This document shows, one piece after another, positions 1 through 8,071 of a stretch of DNA of 33,165 bases. The translations under genes were made by a program, and so were the position numbers. The notes under the pieces were generated by a model, which worked only from the letters and a program-made list of their open reading frames with translations, was not told the origin of the DNA and made no database searches. Source of the stretch: Romboutsia sp. (GTDB lineage: Bacteria > Bacillota > Clostridia > Peptostreptococcales > Peptostreptococcaceae); the NCBI GenBank assembly GCA_017889265.1, contig JAGHEK010000056.1, positions 1 through 33,165 on the forward strand. Direction: 5' to 3'. The stretch's first letter is position 1; the number at the start of each line of letters is the position of its first letter.

Positions 1-60
1 AAAAAAGAAGAAGTTAAAAAGGAAGAAGTTAAAAAACAAGAAGTTAAGAAAGAAGAAAGC
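1..60 (+). repeat. 15-bp tandem repeat encoding a Lys/Glu-rich linker
   Basis: Four tandem units of 15 bases, in frame with the EIIA gene, encode KKEEV, KKEEV, KKQEV and KKEES. The unit is almost pure purine apart from the GTT codon. The peptide is a charged, probably flexible or helical linker before the folded EIIA domain. The repeat may continue past the left edge of the window. Confidence 0.8.
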
Positions 61-513
61 AAAATAGCTACTGTATCAAATGGTGAATTAGTTGAATTAT
101 CTGAAGTTCCAGATGAAGTATTTTCACAAAAAATGATGGGTGATGGATTTGCTATGAAAACTTCTGATGGTGTTATAGTATCTCCTGTTGATGGTAAGGT
201 AGAAAACGTATTTCCAACTAAACATGCTTTAGGTATAACTACAAAAGATGGGAAAGAAGTATTACTTCACTTAGGTGTTGATACTGTAAACTTAAAAGGT
301 CAAGGATTTGAAGTTTTTGTAAATGAAGGTCAAGAAGTTAAAATAGGTGATAAATTAGTTAAAATGGACGTTGAGTTCATAGAAAATAGCGAAGAAGCAA
401 AATCTTCTATGCCAATAGTAGTATTTACTAATTTACAAGAAGGAGAGTCTGTTAAATTAAAAACAGGTTCAACTACTGCAGGAGAATTAGATAGAATAGA
501 GATTGTTAAATAA
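1..513 (+). CDS. crr: PTS glucose-type EIIA domain protein (5' end missing)
   Basis: This is the phosphocarrier EIIA of a glucose-type phosphotransferase system. It takes phosphate from HPr on a histidine and passes it to the EIIB domain. The reading frame is open from base 1, so the start lies outside the window. Fragment residues 1-20 are a Lys/Glu-rich repeat linker, and the EIIA beta-sandwich follows from about residue 28. The two conserved histidines are visible at fragment residues 75 (in TKHALG) and 90 (in LLHLGVDTV); the latter is the expected phosphorylation site. VNLKGQGFEVFVNEGQEVK is typical of the family. Because the N-terminus is absent, I cannot tell whether this is a stand-alone EIIA or the end of a larger PTS protein. 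The IICB gene downstream lacks an EIIA domain, so the two probably form one transporter. Confidence 0.9.
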   Translation, partial: KKEEVKKEEVKKQEVKKEESKIATVSNGELVELSEVPDEVFSQKMMGDGFAMKTSDGVIVSPVDGKVENVFPTKHALGITTKDGKEVLLHLGVDTVNLKGQGFEVFVNEGQEVKIGDKLVKMDVEFIENSEEAKSSMPIVVFTNLQEGESVKLKTGSTTAGELDRIEIVK

Positions 514-591
514 TTACAAGAAAATGTTTGCATAAATAAAAAGTATATGATACAATTATATCAAGTAATGAGATGATGTATTTGTGGTTAT

Positions 592-650
592 AAAAAGCTA
601 AGTTTTATATATAAATATAATAGATATAATTCTTGGCTTTTTGGATTTAT
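592..650 (+). terminator. Hairpin with T-run between the EIIA gene and ptsG
   Basis: AAAAAGCTAAG at 592-602 pairs with CTTGGCTTTTT at 632-642 with one G-U pair, leaving an AT-rich loop of about 29 bases. The T-run lies within the 3' arm. It could terminate the EIIA transcript or act as an attenuator for ptsG. I did not find a convincing antiterminator-protein target (RAT-like) sequence. TATAAT-like -10 hexamers occur downstream at 648-653 and 668-673, without clear -35 partners. Confidence 0.5.
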
Positions 651-721
651 AATAGAAATTGTATTTTTATAATTTATAACAAAGAATGCATCATTTGTTT
701 TATTACAGAGGAGGAAAACAT

Positions 722-2380
722 ATGCTTCAATTTTTACAAAGAATAGGTAAAGCTATAATGTTACCAATAGCAGCTTTACCAGTAGCGGGTATATTACTAG
801 GAATTGGGGGATCTTTGCTTAATATAGCTAATTTATCTGACGCACCTAGTATATATCAACCATTAATAAGTTTTGTTTCTATACCGTTTGTAACAATAAT
901 ATTAACGATAATGCAAGGAATTGGGGATATAGTATTTGGTAATTTACCTATACTTTTTGCACTTGGTACTGCAATAGGTCTTGCTAAAGAGGATAAAGGA
1001 ACGGCAGGACTTGCTTCTGTTTTTGGTTTTTTAATTATGAACCAAGTTATAAGTATACTGCTTTCAGTAGGAGCTACTCCACTTGGTGTTTTAACTAGTG
1101 ATTCTGTACCAAGTGAATATACACAGTATGTAACTACTACTTTAGGAATATTTACTCTTAATATGTCTGTATTTGGTGGTATTATAACTGGTATAGTAAC
1201 TGCAACTTTACACAATAAGTATTATAAAATACAGTTACCGCAAGTTATAGGATTTTTCTCAGGTTCAAGATTTGTACCAATAGTTGTATCTTTAGCCATG
1301 GCAGTTGTTGGTGGAATACTTGCTTTTGCTTGGCCTTTTATACAAGATACAATAGCTATGATTGCACTTTTAGTTAAGAATTCAGGGGCTTTTGGAACGT
1401 TTTTATTTGGATTTATAGAAAGAGCATTAATACCATTTGGTCTTCATCATATATTCTATACACCATTTTGGTATGGTTCATTTGTAGACGGTCAAGTTTT
1501 AATAGATGGTGCTTGGCAAACTATCCAAGGTGCTAACTATGCATATTTTGCTCAATTAGGTAGTATGCAAAGTATAGTTGGAGCAGATCCAGAAACTATG
1601 GCTACTATAATAGATGGATCTTCAAGATTTATGGCAGGTAAGTTCCCATTTATGATGTTTGGTTTACCAGCTGCGGCTTATGCTATGTATAAAACTGCAA
1701 ATGATAGCAAGAAAAAAGTTGTTGCAAGTTTATTATTATCAGCAGGATTTACTTCATTTTTAACTGGTATAACTGAACCTTTAGAATTTACTTTCTTATT
1801 CGTTGCACCAGCTTTATACGTTGTACATTGTGTAATGGCAGGTTTATCATTCTTCTTAATGGATATATTAAACGTATTTATAGGAATGACTTTCTCTGGA
1901 GGATTAATTGATTTTACTTTATTCGGACTTTTACCAGCTGGAGCAGGAGTAAAAACTAATTGGTATATGGTACTTTTAGTTGGTATTTGTTATTCAGTTG
2001 TGTACTATTTTGTATTCAAGTTTATAATAGAAAAATTAAATTTAAAAACTCCAGGTAGAGAATCAGAGGGAGAAGATACAAAATTATACTCAAAAGCAGA
2101 TTATCAAGCATCAAAATCAGGAAATGCACAAGATGAAATAACTAAAAATGCTCCTGAAGTTTTAGAAGCTTTAGGAAATGAAGAAAATATAGTTTCAGTA
2201 GATGCTTGTATAACAAGACTTAGAGTAGAAGTAAAAGATAAATCAAAAGTTAATAAAGATAAGTTGAAATCTTTAGGTGCTGTTGGAGTTATGGAAGTCG
2301 GAAATGGAGTTCAGGCAATATTCGGTGCTAAAGCTGATGCTTATAAAAATGAGATAAATAACATAATGAAAAGAAGTTAA
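722..2380 (+). CDS. ptsG: PTS glucose transporter subunit IICB
   Basis: This membrane permease of the glucose PTS imports and phosphorylates the sugar. Residues 1 to about 435 are a polytopic EIIC domain with MLQFLQRIGKAIMLPIAALP at the start, GLHHIFYTPFWY in the middle and the sugar-site motif GITEPLEFTF. An EIIB domain follows after a charged linker. Its phosphorylated cysteine is residue 496 in DACITRLR. The length is 552 residues, and no EIIA domain is attached; the upstream gene supplies it. I chose ATG 722 because GAGGAGG lies directly before it and the protein then begins as family members do; the in-frame upstream codons add an unlikely extension. Glucose is the best guess for the substrate from the EIIC motifs, but a related hexose or amino sugar is possible. 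Confidence 0.9.
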   Translation: MLQFLQRIGKAIMLPIAALPVAGILLGIGGSLLNIANLSDAPSIYQPLISFVSIPFVTIILTIMQGIGDIVFGNLPILFALGTAIGLAKEDKGTAGLASVFGFLIMNQVISILLSVGATPLGVLTSDSVPSEYTQYVTTTLGIFTLNMSVFGGIITGIVTATLHNKYYKIQLPQVIGFFSGSRFVPIVVSLAMAVVGGILAFAWPFIQDTIAMIALLVKNSGAFGTFLFGFIERALIPFGLHHIFYTPFWYGSFVDGQVLIDGAWQTIQGANYAYFAQLGSMQSIVGADPETMATIIDGSSRFMAGKFPFMMFGLPAAAYAMYKTANDSKKKVVASLLLSAGFTSFLTGITEPLEFTFLFVAPALYVVHCVMAGLSFFLMDILNVFIGMTFSGGLIDFTLFGLLPAGAGVKTNWYMVLLVGICYSVVYYFVFKFIIEKLNLKTPGRESEGEDTKLYSKADYQASKSGNAQDEITKNAPEVLEALGNEENIVSVDACITRLRVEVKDKSKVNKDKLKSLGAVGVMEVGNGVQAIFGAKADAYKNEINNIMKRS

Positions 2381-2383
2381 TCT

Positions 2384-2419
2384 AAAAAAGTGTTTCGATA
2401 TTATTCGGAACACTTTTTT
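2384..2419 (+). terminator. Rho-independent terminator after ptsG
   Basis: AAAAAAGTGTTTCG at 2384-2397 pairs with CGGAACACTTTTTT at 2406-2419 (one G-U pair, 8-base loop), with the T-run in the 3' arm. It separates the PTS genes from murE. A TATAAT at 2437-2442 downstream may be the -10 of a murE promoter, but its -35 region falls in the terminator T-run and matches poorly. Confidence 0.9.
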
Positions 2420-2474
2420 GATTTAGAAAAATATATTATAATGATATTATATTTTGAATTGGAAAGGAAATAAT

Positions 2475-3920
2475 ATGTTATTAAGAGATATTATAAAAGG
2501 AATTGAAATTTTAGATATAAAAGGAAGTTTAGATATAGAAATATCAAATATAGAATTTAACTCAAGAAAAGTAACTGAGAATACTTTATTTGTTTGTATA
2601 AAAGGGTTTAGTGTAGACGGACACGATTATATTGAAAGTGCTATAAAAAGTGGAGCTATTGCTTTTTTAGTTGAAGAAGATATAGAAATCGAAGGGTATA
2701 CTTTTATTAAAGTAAAAAATACAAGATGTGATATGGCAAAAATATCTTGTAATTTCTTTGATAATCCTTCAAGTAAAATGGATGTAATTGGTGTTACTGG
2801 TACTAATGGAAAGACTAGCATAACGACTTTTTTAAGCGAGATTTTATCAGGTATAAATAAAGTTGGGATAGTTGGAACTATAAAAATATTTGATGGAGAT
2901 AAGGAGATAGAATCTAAAAATACTACTCCCGAAAGTATTGATTTGCAAAGAAACTTTGATAAAATGGTAAGAAATAATTGTAAAAATTGTGTTATGGAAG
3001 TATCATCTCATTCATTAGTATTAAATAGAGTTGATAATACTGATTTTAAAATAGGTATATTCACTAACTTAACGCCTGACCATTTAGATTTTCATAAAGA
3101 TTTAGAAGATTATAAAAATGCAAAAGAAAAATTATTTTATAAAACTAGTCTGAAAAATATAATAAATATAGATGATGATGGTGGTAAAAAGATACACGAA
3201 AATATAAAAAATCTAAAGACATCAGTTTATACTTATGGTATAGATAATAATGCTGATTTTATGGCAAAAGATATAAAAATACTTCCAGAAGGGATATCAT
3301 ACAAACTTATAACACCTACCTATGAAGAAAATATATTTGTTCCTGTATCTGGAAAGTTTACTGTTTATAATGCTTTAGCAGTTATAGCTACTTGTTATAG
3401 TTTAGGGATAGATAAAGATTATTTAATTAAAAAACTTAGAAATATAAATGGAGTTTCTGGAAGATTTGAAAGTGTAGTTAATAATAAAAATAAAAATATT
3501 ATAGTAGATTATGCACATACCCCAGATGCACTTGAAAATGTTATAAATACTGCTAGAGAATTTACCAAAGGAAAAGTTATAACAGTTTTTGGTTGTGGAG
3601 GAGATAGGGATAAAACTAAAAGACCGTTAATGGGTAAAATTGCTAGTGATTTATCTGATTTTACTATAATAACATCTGACAATCCAAGAACTGAAAATCA
3701 AGAAAATATAACTAAAGATATATTAAAAGGTATAACTAAAAATAATTATGAAGTAATTGAAGATAGAAAAGAAGCTATAAAAAAAGCTATAATAATGTCA
3801 AATGAAAGAGATATAGTTTTAATAGCAGGAAAAGGTCATGAGAATTATCAGATAATAGGAAATGAAAAAACTCATTTTGATGATAAAGAAGAAGCTATCA
3901 AAATATTAAATACTTTATAG
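2475..3920 (+). CDS. murE: UDP-MurNAc-tripeptide ligase (meso-DAP adding)
   Basis: This cytoplasmic Mur ligase adds the third residue of the peptidoglycan stem peptide, using ATP. The ATP-binding motif GVTGTNGKTS is at residues 106-115, followed by VMEVSSHSL, TNLTPDHLDFH and the lysine in YKNAKEKLF that is carbamylated in the family. The C-terminal domain carries DNPRTE at residues 402-407; in characterised MurE enzymes DNPR selects meso-diaminopimelate rather than lysine. The length of 481 residues is normal. ATG 2475 is preceded by GGAAAGGA at 2461-2468; an in-frame TTG 21 bases upstream would overlap that site and is unlikely. The gene lies outside the main dcw block, separated by the vanZ-like gene and ychF. 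Confidence 0.95.
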   Translation: MLLRDIIKGIEILDIKGSLDIEISNIEFNSRKVTENTLFVCIKGFSVDGHDYIESAIKSGAIAFLVEEDIEIEGYTFIKVKNTRCDMAKISCNFFDNPSSKMDVIGVTGTNGKTSITTFLSEILSGINKVGIVGTIKIFDGDKEIESKNTTPESIDLQRNFDKMVRNNCKNCVMEVSSHSLVLNRVDNTDFKIGIFTNLTPDHLDFHKDLEDYKNAKEKLFYKTSLKNIINIDDDGGKKIHENIKNLKTSVYTYGIDNNADFMAKDIKILPEGISYKLITPTYEENIFVPVSGKFTVYNALAVIATCYSLGIDKDYLIKKLRNINGVSGRFESVVNNKNKNIIVDYAHTPDALENVINTAREFTKGKVITVFGCGGDRDKTKRPLMGKIASDLSDFTIITSDNPRTENQENITKDILKGITKNNYEVIEDRKEAIKKAIIMSNERDIVLIAGKGHENYQIIGNEKTHFDDKEEAIKILNTL

Positions 3921-3935
3921 AAAGAGAAAGATTAT

Positions 3936-4382
3936 ATGAATAAAAAAATATTTTTAGTACTTGATATACTTTGGATGGGATTCATATTTTATCTATCAAA
4001 TCAACCGGCAGATATTTCATCAGACCAATCTGGTGAACTTATAAAGATGCTTAGTAATTTACCTATTATAGGTAATGTTATAGATTATATGATGAAAATT
4101 GATATAGCGCAGTTTATAGTAAGAAAAAGTGCACATATGTTTGCATATTTTCTGCTTTTTATACTTATGTTTATGTATGCATATAAAAATAATAAAGGAG
4201 TAAAAAAATCTTATTTTATAGGTTTTGTGGCTACATTTTTGTATGCTTGTACTGATGAAATTCATCAACTTTTTATAGAGGGAAGAAGTGGAGAAATAAG
4301 AGATATATTAGTTGATTCAACAGGTGCTTTAATAGGTATGGTCTTAGTAAGTATAATTTTAAAGATAAAGAAGAGGGTTTAA
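3936..4382 (+). CDS. VanZ family membrane protein
   Basis: This is a 148-residue protein with about four membrane segments and the VanZ-family signatures: an FYLSNQP motif near residue 19 followed by a serine-rich stretch, RKSAHMFAYF in the middle, and DEIHQLFIEGRSGEIRDILVDSTGALIG in two pieces near the C-terminus. The biochemical function of the family is unsettled. The name comes from a teicoplanin-resistance gene, but most chromosomal copies have no shown link to resistance. It starts 15 bases after murE stops and probably shares its mRNA. The upstream AAAGAGAAAG is a weak ribosome binding site. Its stop codon lies in the loop of the terminator shared with ychF. Confidence 0.85.
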   Translation: MNKKIFLVLDILWMGFIFYLSNQPADISSDQSGELIKMLSNLPIIGNVIDYMMKIDIAQFIVRKSAHMFAYFLLFILMFMYAYKNNKGVKKSYFIGFVATFLYACTDEIHQLFIEGRSGEIRDILVDSTGALIGMVLVSIILKIKKRV

Positions 4383-4393
4383 TCCCTCTTTTA
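4371..4393. terminator. Bidirectional terminator between the vanZ-like gene and ychF
   Basis: AAGAGGG at 4371-4377 pairs with CCCTCTT at 4384-4390 around a 6-base loop, with A-rich and T-rich flanks on either side. It serves both convergent genes. The vanZ-like stop codon is inside the loop and the ychF stop codon directly abuts the stem. Confidence 0.8.
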
Positions 4394-5488
4394 TACGTTA
4401 AATCTAAATAATATAACGTCTCCGTCTTTAACTACATAATCTTTTCCTTCAAGTCTAACAAGACCTTTATCTTTAGCGGCAGTCATAGTACCAACAGTAA
4501 CTAAATCATCAAATGCAATAGTTTCTGCTCTTATGAAACCTCTTTCTATATCAGAATGTATTTTTCCACCTGCTTGAGGAGCTTTAGTACCAACTTTTAT
4601 AGTCCAAGCTCTAACTTCTTGAGGACCTGCAGTTAAATAAGATATAAGACCAAGTAAAGCATAAGAAGACTTTATAAGTTTATCAAGACCTGATTGTTCA
4701 AGTCCTAGAGTTTGTAAAAATTCTTTCTTTTCTTCTTCTGATTCGAATTCTGATATTTCTGCCTCGATTTGTGCACAAACTACTACAACTTCTGCATTTT
4801 CAGTTTTTGCAAATTCTCTAACAGTATTTACATGATGGTTATTTAAACCGTCATCTGCTAAGTCATCTTCACAAACATTAGTTACATAAATAACTGGTTT
4901 TGAAGTAAGTAAATTTAGAGAGTTTACGAATACTTGTTCTTCTTCTGTAAATTCCATAGTTCTAACGCATTTACCGTCTTCTAAAGTAGTCATTATTTTC
5001 TTTAAAAATTCAAGTTCACTAGCTAAAGTTTTATCTGCTTTTGCAGCTTTTTGAGTTTTTTGTATTCTTCTATCTAATATTTCTATATCAGAGAATATTA
5101 ATTCTAAGTTTATTGTTTCTATATCTCTAAGAGGATCAACACTTCCGTCAACGTGTACAACATTTTCATCATCAAAACATCTAACAACGTGAACTATTGC
5201 ATCAACTTCTCTTATATGAGATAAGAATTTATTCCCAAGACCTTCACCTTTTGAAGCACCTCTAACAAGACCTGCTATATCACAAAATTCTATTGCAGTA
5301 GGAACTATTTTTTTAGAATCATATAGTTCTCTTAATTTTTCTAATCTTTCATCTGGAACAGCAACAACACCAACATTAGGTTCTATCGTACAAAATGGGT
5401 AGTTTGCAGATTCTGCACCTGCTTGAGTTATTGCATTAAATAAAGTACTTTTACCGACATTTGGTAATCCAACTATACCTAATTTCAT
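4391..5488 (-). CDS. ychF: Redox-regulated ATPase YchF (Obg-family)
   Basis: This is a universally conserved P-loop NTPase of the Obg family that binds ribosomes and prefers ATP. The P-loop GLPNVGKS is at residues 7-14, the switch region NYPFCTIEPN at 29-38 and DIAG at 70-73. The nucleotide-specificity motif is NVCED (204-208), in place of the GTPase NKxD, as expected for ATP preference. The C-terminal TGS domain includes FLTAGP-like YLTAGPQEVRAW and AGGKIHSDIERGFIRAE. The length of 365 residues is normal. The start has AGAAAGGAAG upstream. It is a single-gene unit convergent with the vanZ-like gene and divergent from lgt. Confidence 0.95.
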   Translation of the reverse strand: MKLGIVGLPNVGKSTLFNAITQAGAESANYPFCTIEPNVGVVAVPDERLEKLRELYDSKKIVPTAIEFCDIAGLVRGASKGEGLGNKFLSHIREVDAIVHVVRCFDDENVVHVDGSVDPLRDIETINLELIFSDIEILDRRIQKTQKAAKADKTLASELEFLKKIMTTLEDGKCVRTMEFTEEEQVFVNSLNLLTSKPVIYVTNVCEDDLADDGLNNHHVNTVREFAKTENAEVVVVCAQIEAEISEFESEEEKKEFLQTLGLEQSGLDKLIKSSYALLGLISYLTAGPQEVRAWTIKVGTKAPQAGGKIHSDIERGFIRAETIAFDDLVTVGTMTAAKDKGLVRLEGKDYVVKDGDVILFRFNV

Positions 5489-5524
5489 AAAATTTCTTCC
5501 TTTCTAATTTATAAATACTCTCAC

Positions 5525-5554
5525 ATTATACATCATATATATTATTAATGTAAA
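5525..5554 (-). promoter_or_regulatory. Putative SigA promoter of ychF
   Basis: On the minus strand TTTACA (5549-5554) and TATAAT (5525-5530) are separated by 18 bases, about 40 bases upstream of the ychF start codon. This is a near-consensus housekeeping promoter. Confidence 0.6.
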
Positions 5555-5617
5555 CTATACAAACGTATACTCTATTTATTTGTATAAAAATAATATGTAT
5601 TATTATTAATCCTAAAC

Positions 5618-5626
5618 TGTTATAAT
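5618..5626 (+). promoter_or_regulatory. Putative extended -10 promoter of lgt-rsmH
   Basis: TGTTATAAT (5618-5626) is a perfect extended -10 element 30 bases upstream of the lgt start codon. No good -35 is visible at the right distance, which is typical of extended -10 promoters. Confidence 0.5.
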
Positions 5627-5656
5627 ATATATTATAGTTTTTTAAGAGGTGATAAA

Positions 5657-6397
5657 ATGGACAAAGTTGCATTTACCATATTTGGAATAGATATAATGTG
5701 GTACGGAGTTTTAATGTCTTTAGGTATGATACTTGGTAGTTTAATAGCTATAAAAGAAGCGAAAAGAGTGGGCTTAAAAGAAGACGATATTTTAGACTTA
5801 GCTATTTTTGCTATACCGCTTGGACTTTTAGGGGCTAGACTTTACTATGTATTGTTTAACCTTGATTATTATTTAGAAAATCCTTCTCAGATACTTAACT
5901 TTAGAGGAGGAGGTATGGCAATACATGGAGCATTAATTACAGGGTTTTTAACGGGATATATATTTTGTAAAATAAGAAAATTAGACTTTTTTAAAATGGC
6001 AGATACAGTTATTCTAGGTATGCCTTTAGCTCAATCAATAGGTAGATGGGGAAATTTTATAAACCAAGAAGCTCATGGAGGACCAACTGATTTACCATGG
6101 GGGATAATGGTTGATGGAGTAAAAGTTCATCCAACTTTTTTATATGAATCTATTTGGGATTTAGGTATTTTTATATTTTTAGTTATGTTTAGAAAAAATA
6201 AAAAATACGACGGTCAAGTTTTATTTTATTACATAGGTCTTTATTCATTAGGAAGATTTTTTATTGAGGGTCTTAGAACTGATAGTTTAATGATAGGACC
6301 GTTAAGAATGGCACAAGTTATAAGTTTAGTTTTTATTTTATGTGCTATTTTAGGACATTTATATTTATCAAAAAAATCAAAAGAAGAGGTAAAGTAG
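5657..6397 (+). CDS. lgt: Prolipoprotein diacylglyceryl transferase
   Basis: This polytopic membrane enzyme moves diacylglycerol from phosphatidylglycerol to the lipobox cysteine of prolipoproteins. RGGGMAIHG (residues 83-91) holds the conserved histidine 90. The signature [20 protein letters not shown] runs from residue 129, and HPTFLYES from residue 158. The C-terminal [11 protein letters not shown] motif matches the family. The length of 246 residues is slightly short but complete. AAGAGGTGAT precedes the ATG. rsmH starts one base after the stop, so the two are co-transcribed. In many Firmicutes the gene upstream of rsmH is mraZ; here lgt takes that place. Confidence 0.95.
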   Translation: MDKVAFTIFGIDIMWYGVLMSLGMILGSLIAIKEAKRVGLKEDDILDLAIFAIPLGLLGARLYYVLFNLDYYLENPSQILNFRGGGMAIHGALITGFLTGYIFCKIRKLDFFKMADTVILGMPLAQSIGRWGNFINQEAHGGPTDLPWGIMVDGVKVHPTFLYESIWDLGIFIFLVMFRKNKKYDGQVLFYYIGLYSLGRFFIEGLRTDSLMIGPLRMAQVISLVFILCAILGHLYLSKKSKEEVK

Positions 6398-6398
6398 T

Positions 6399-7334
6399 AT
6401 GAATTTTCATCATGTTTCTGTACTTTTAGATGAGTGCATAGAGAGCTTAAATATAAAACCAGATGGAGTTTATGTCGATTGTACCATGGGTGGTGCAGGA
6501 CATTCAAAAGAAATAGTAAAAAGATTATCAAGTAAAGGGTTATTTATAGGTTTTGACCAAGATAAAAATGCAATAGAAACTGCAAAAGAAAGATTAAAAG
6601 ATTATAGCGATAGAGTTAGATTTATTCATAGCAACTTTGAGAATATAAAAGAAGAACTTGAAAAAATAGGTGTTTATAAAATAGATGGAGTTTTAGCAGA
6701 TTTAGGAGTTTCATCTCATCAATTAGATGAAAAAGATAGAGGATTTTCTTATATGCAAGACGCACCACTTGATATGAGAATGGATGTAAGAAAAGATTTT
6801 AGTGCTTACGATGTTGTAAATACTTATTCAGAAGAAGAACTTGCAAGGATAATAAAAGAATATGGCGAAGATAATTGGGCTAAAAGAATAGCAAAATTCA
6901 TAGTAGAAAAAAGAGAAGAAAAAGAAATTGAAACTACCGGAGAATTAGTTGATATAATAAAAAGTGCTATACCTAAAAAAGCAAGAATAGACGGTCCTCA
7001 TCCTGCTAAAAGGACTTTCCAAGCTATAAGGATAGAAGTTAATAATGAACTTTTGGTAATAAATAAAATGATACAAGATGCAGTAAGCATTATGGATAAA
7101 GGTGGTAGAATTTGTATAATAACATTCCATTCATTAGAAGATAGAATAGTAAAAAATGAATTTAAAGAATTAGCGCTTGATTGTGTTTGTCCTCCTCATT
7201 TTTTAATGTGTCAATGTGATAAAAAGTCTTTAGTTAAAGTAATAACTAGAAAACCAATTCTTCCAAGCGAAGAAGAAATAAATGAAAATCCAAGGTCAAG
7301 AAGTGCGAAACTTAGGGTAGCCGAAAGAATATAA
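6399..7334 (+). CDS. rsmH: 16S rRNA (cytosine(1402)-N4)-methyltransferase
   Basis: RsmH (MraW) methylates N4 of C1402 in the 16S rRNA decoding centre, using S-adenosylmethionine. The SAM site is seen as [10 protein letters not shown] near residue 28 and FDQDKNAIE near residue 52. The family signature [20 protein letters not shown] starts near residue 101, with DAPLDMRMD after it. [17 protein letters not shown] and the C-terminal [13 protein letters not shown] are also typical. The length is 311 residues. It follows lgt with one base between and uses AAGAGG at the end of lgt as its ribosome binding site. As usual it opens the dcw cluster, but no mraZ is present. Confidence 0.97.
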   Translation: MNFHHVSVLLDECIESLNIKPDGVYVDCTMGGAGHSKEIVKRLSSKGLFIGFDQDKNAIETAKERLKDYSDRVRFIHSNFENIKEELEKIGVYKIDGVLADLGVSSHQLDEKDRGFSYMQDAPLDMRMDVRKDFSAYDVVNTYSEEELARIIKEYGEDNWAKRIAKFIVEKREEKEIETTGELVDIIKSAIPKKARIDGPHPAKRTFQAIRIEVNNELLVINKMIQDAVSIMDKGGRICIITFHSLEDRIVKNEFKELALDCVCPPHFLMCQCDKKSLVKVITRKPILPSEEEINENPRSRSAKLRVAERI

Positions 7335-7397
7335 ATGTTTGTAAATAGATATTTATTATGATAATATTTATTTAAATAGATTATTAGAGGTGATAAT

Positions 7398-7607
7398 ATG
7401 ACAATAGGAAGTATGCCTGCTTTATCAATAGCAAATACACTTTCATCTAATTATGAAGCAGCAGGAGAATCTATGGTAGCAGTAGCTACTGGAACTTCTT
7501 CAGGAGAAAGTATGGGATCAAGTAATGTAAAAACAGAATTATCTATAAGTATGTTGGATATGGCACTTGAAACACAAAAAGGAATAAACTTAGATGTATT
7601 TGCATAA
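7398..7607 (+). CDS. Small YjfB-like putative motility protein
   Basis: This encodes a 69-residue soluble protein rich in Ser, Ala, Gly and Met. The C-terminal half, ELSISMLDMALETQKGINLD, resembles the YjfB_motility family (short Firmicute proteins with a VSxxVLKKALDTQ-like pattern), whose function is not established. The N-terminal half with SIANTLSSN also fits loosely. AGAGGTGATAAT precedes the ATG. The gene sits between rsmH and the ftsL-like gene, has 63 bases of upstream spacer and ends in its own terminator, so it looks like an independent unit inside the dcw cluster. The assignment rests on a short pattern; an unrelated small protein is possible. Confidence 0.6.
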   Translation: MTIGSMPALSIANTLSSNYEAAGESMVAVATGTSSGESMGSSNVKTELSISMLDMALETQKGINLDVFA

Positions 7608-7637
7608 AATGGACTCTTTTTAGGGTTCATTTTTTTG
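7606..7637 (+). terminator. Terminator after the YjfB-like gene
   Basis: AATGGACTC (7608-7616) pairs with GGGTTCATT (7623-7631) with two G-U pairs, followed by a run of T. It overlaps the stop codon of the small gene and would separate rsmH and the small gene from the ftsL-spoVD transcript. Confidence 0.75.
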
Positions 7638-7709
7638 TATAAATTTATAAAAATTTGTTTGAAGGATAATAAATAAAATTCCTAAAAATATATTATTTGG
7701 AGGGATTTT

Positions 7710-8060
7710 ATGAGTAAAAGAGTGAGTGATATAAATGAATATAAAAAGAAAAAGAAGAATAATAATATAAAAAGGAAAAGAAAAAAGTTTTTAAAAAAGT
7801 TTTCGAGGGTTTTTCTTTTTGTTTTTATTTTCGGGATGATAATAGGGAACATATCAGGTCAAGCATTAATATCTAAATTAAATTATGAAGTTTATTATCT
7901 AAAAAAGGATTTAAGAGAAAGAGAAATAAGGCTTGATGAACTTAAAGAAGATGTATATACTGATGCATCACTTAAAGAAATTGAAAAAAAAGCAAGAGAA
8001 GAACTTCAAATGGATTATCCTAAAAAAGAGCAAATAAGGTATATACAAGTAGATAATTAA
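7710..8060 (+). CDS. ftsL: FtsL/DivIC-type septum formation initiator protein
   Basis: This is a small bitopic division protein of 116 residues. It has a strongly basic cytoplasmic N-terminus (Lys/Arg-rich to about residue 30), one membrane segment at about 31-52, and an extracytoplasmic coiled coil beginning LNYEVYYLKKDLREREIRLD. Members bridge FtsQ/DivIB to the FtsW-FtsI (here SpoVE-SpoVD) synthase. The position between rsmH and the PBP gene is that of ftsL. The C-terminal KKAREELQMDYPKKEQIRYI is closer to the septum formation initiator (DivIC/FtsB) pattern, so the symbol is positional. GGAGGG precedes the ATG. spoVD follows after 11 bases, so the two are co-transcribed. Confidence 0.8.
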   Translation: MSKRVSDINEYKKKKKNNNIKRKRKKFLKKFSRVFLFVFIFGMIIGNISGQALISKLNYEVYYLKKDLREREIRLDELKEDVYTDASLKEIEKKAREELQMDYPKKEQIRYIQVDN

Positions 8061-8071
8061 AAGGGGGAAAA

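Noticed and set aside
540-721. Antiterminator-protein (LicT/GlcT-type) target before ptsG
   Set aside because: Attractive because the gene is ptsG and a hairpin is present, but no sequence resembling a known RAT was found and the hairpin alone is explained as a terminator.
3936-4382. Glycopeptide resistance gene
   Set aside because: The protein is VanZ family, but no vanHAX or other resistance genes are nearby and most chromosomal family members have no resistance role.
7339-7367. SigD-type motility promoter for the YjfB-like gene
   Set aside because: TAAA is present, but the -10 lacks GCCGAT; the similarity is no better than expected in AT-rich DNA.
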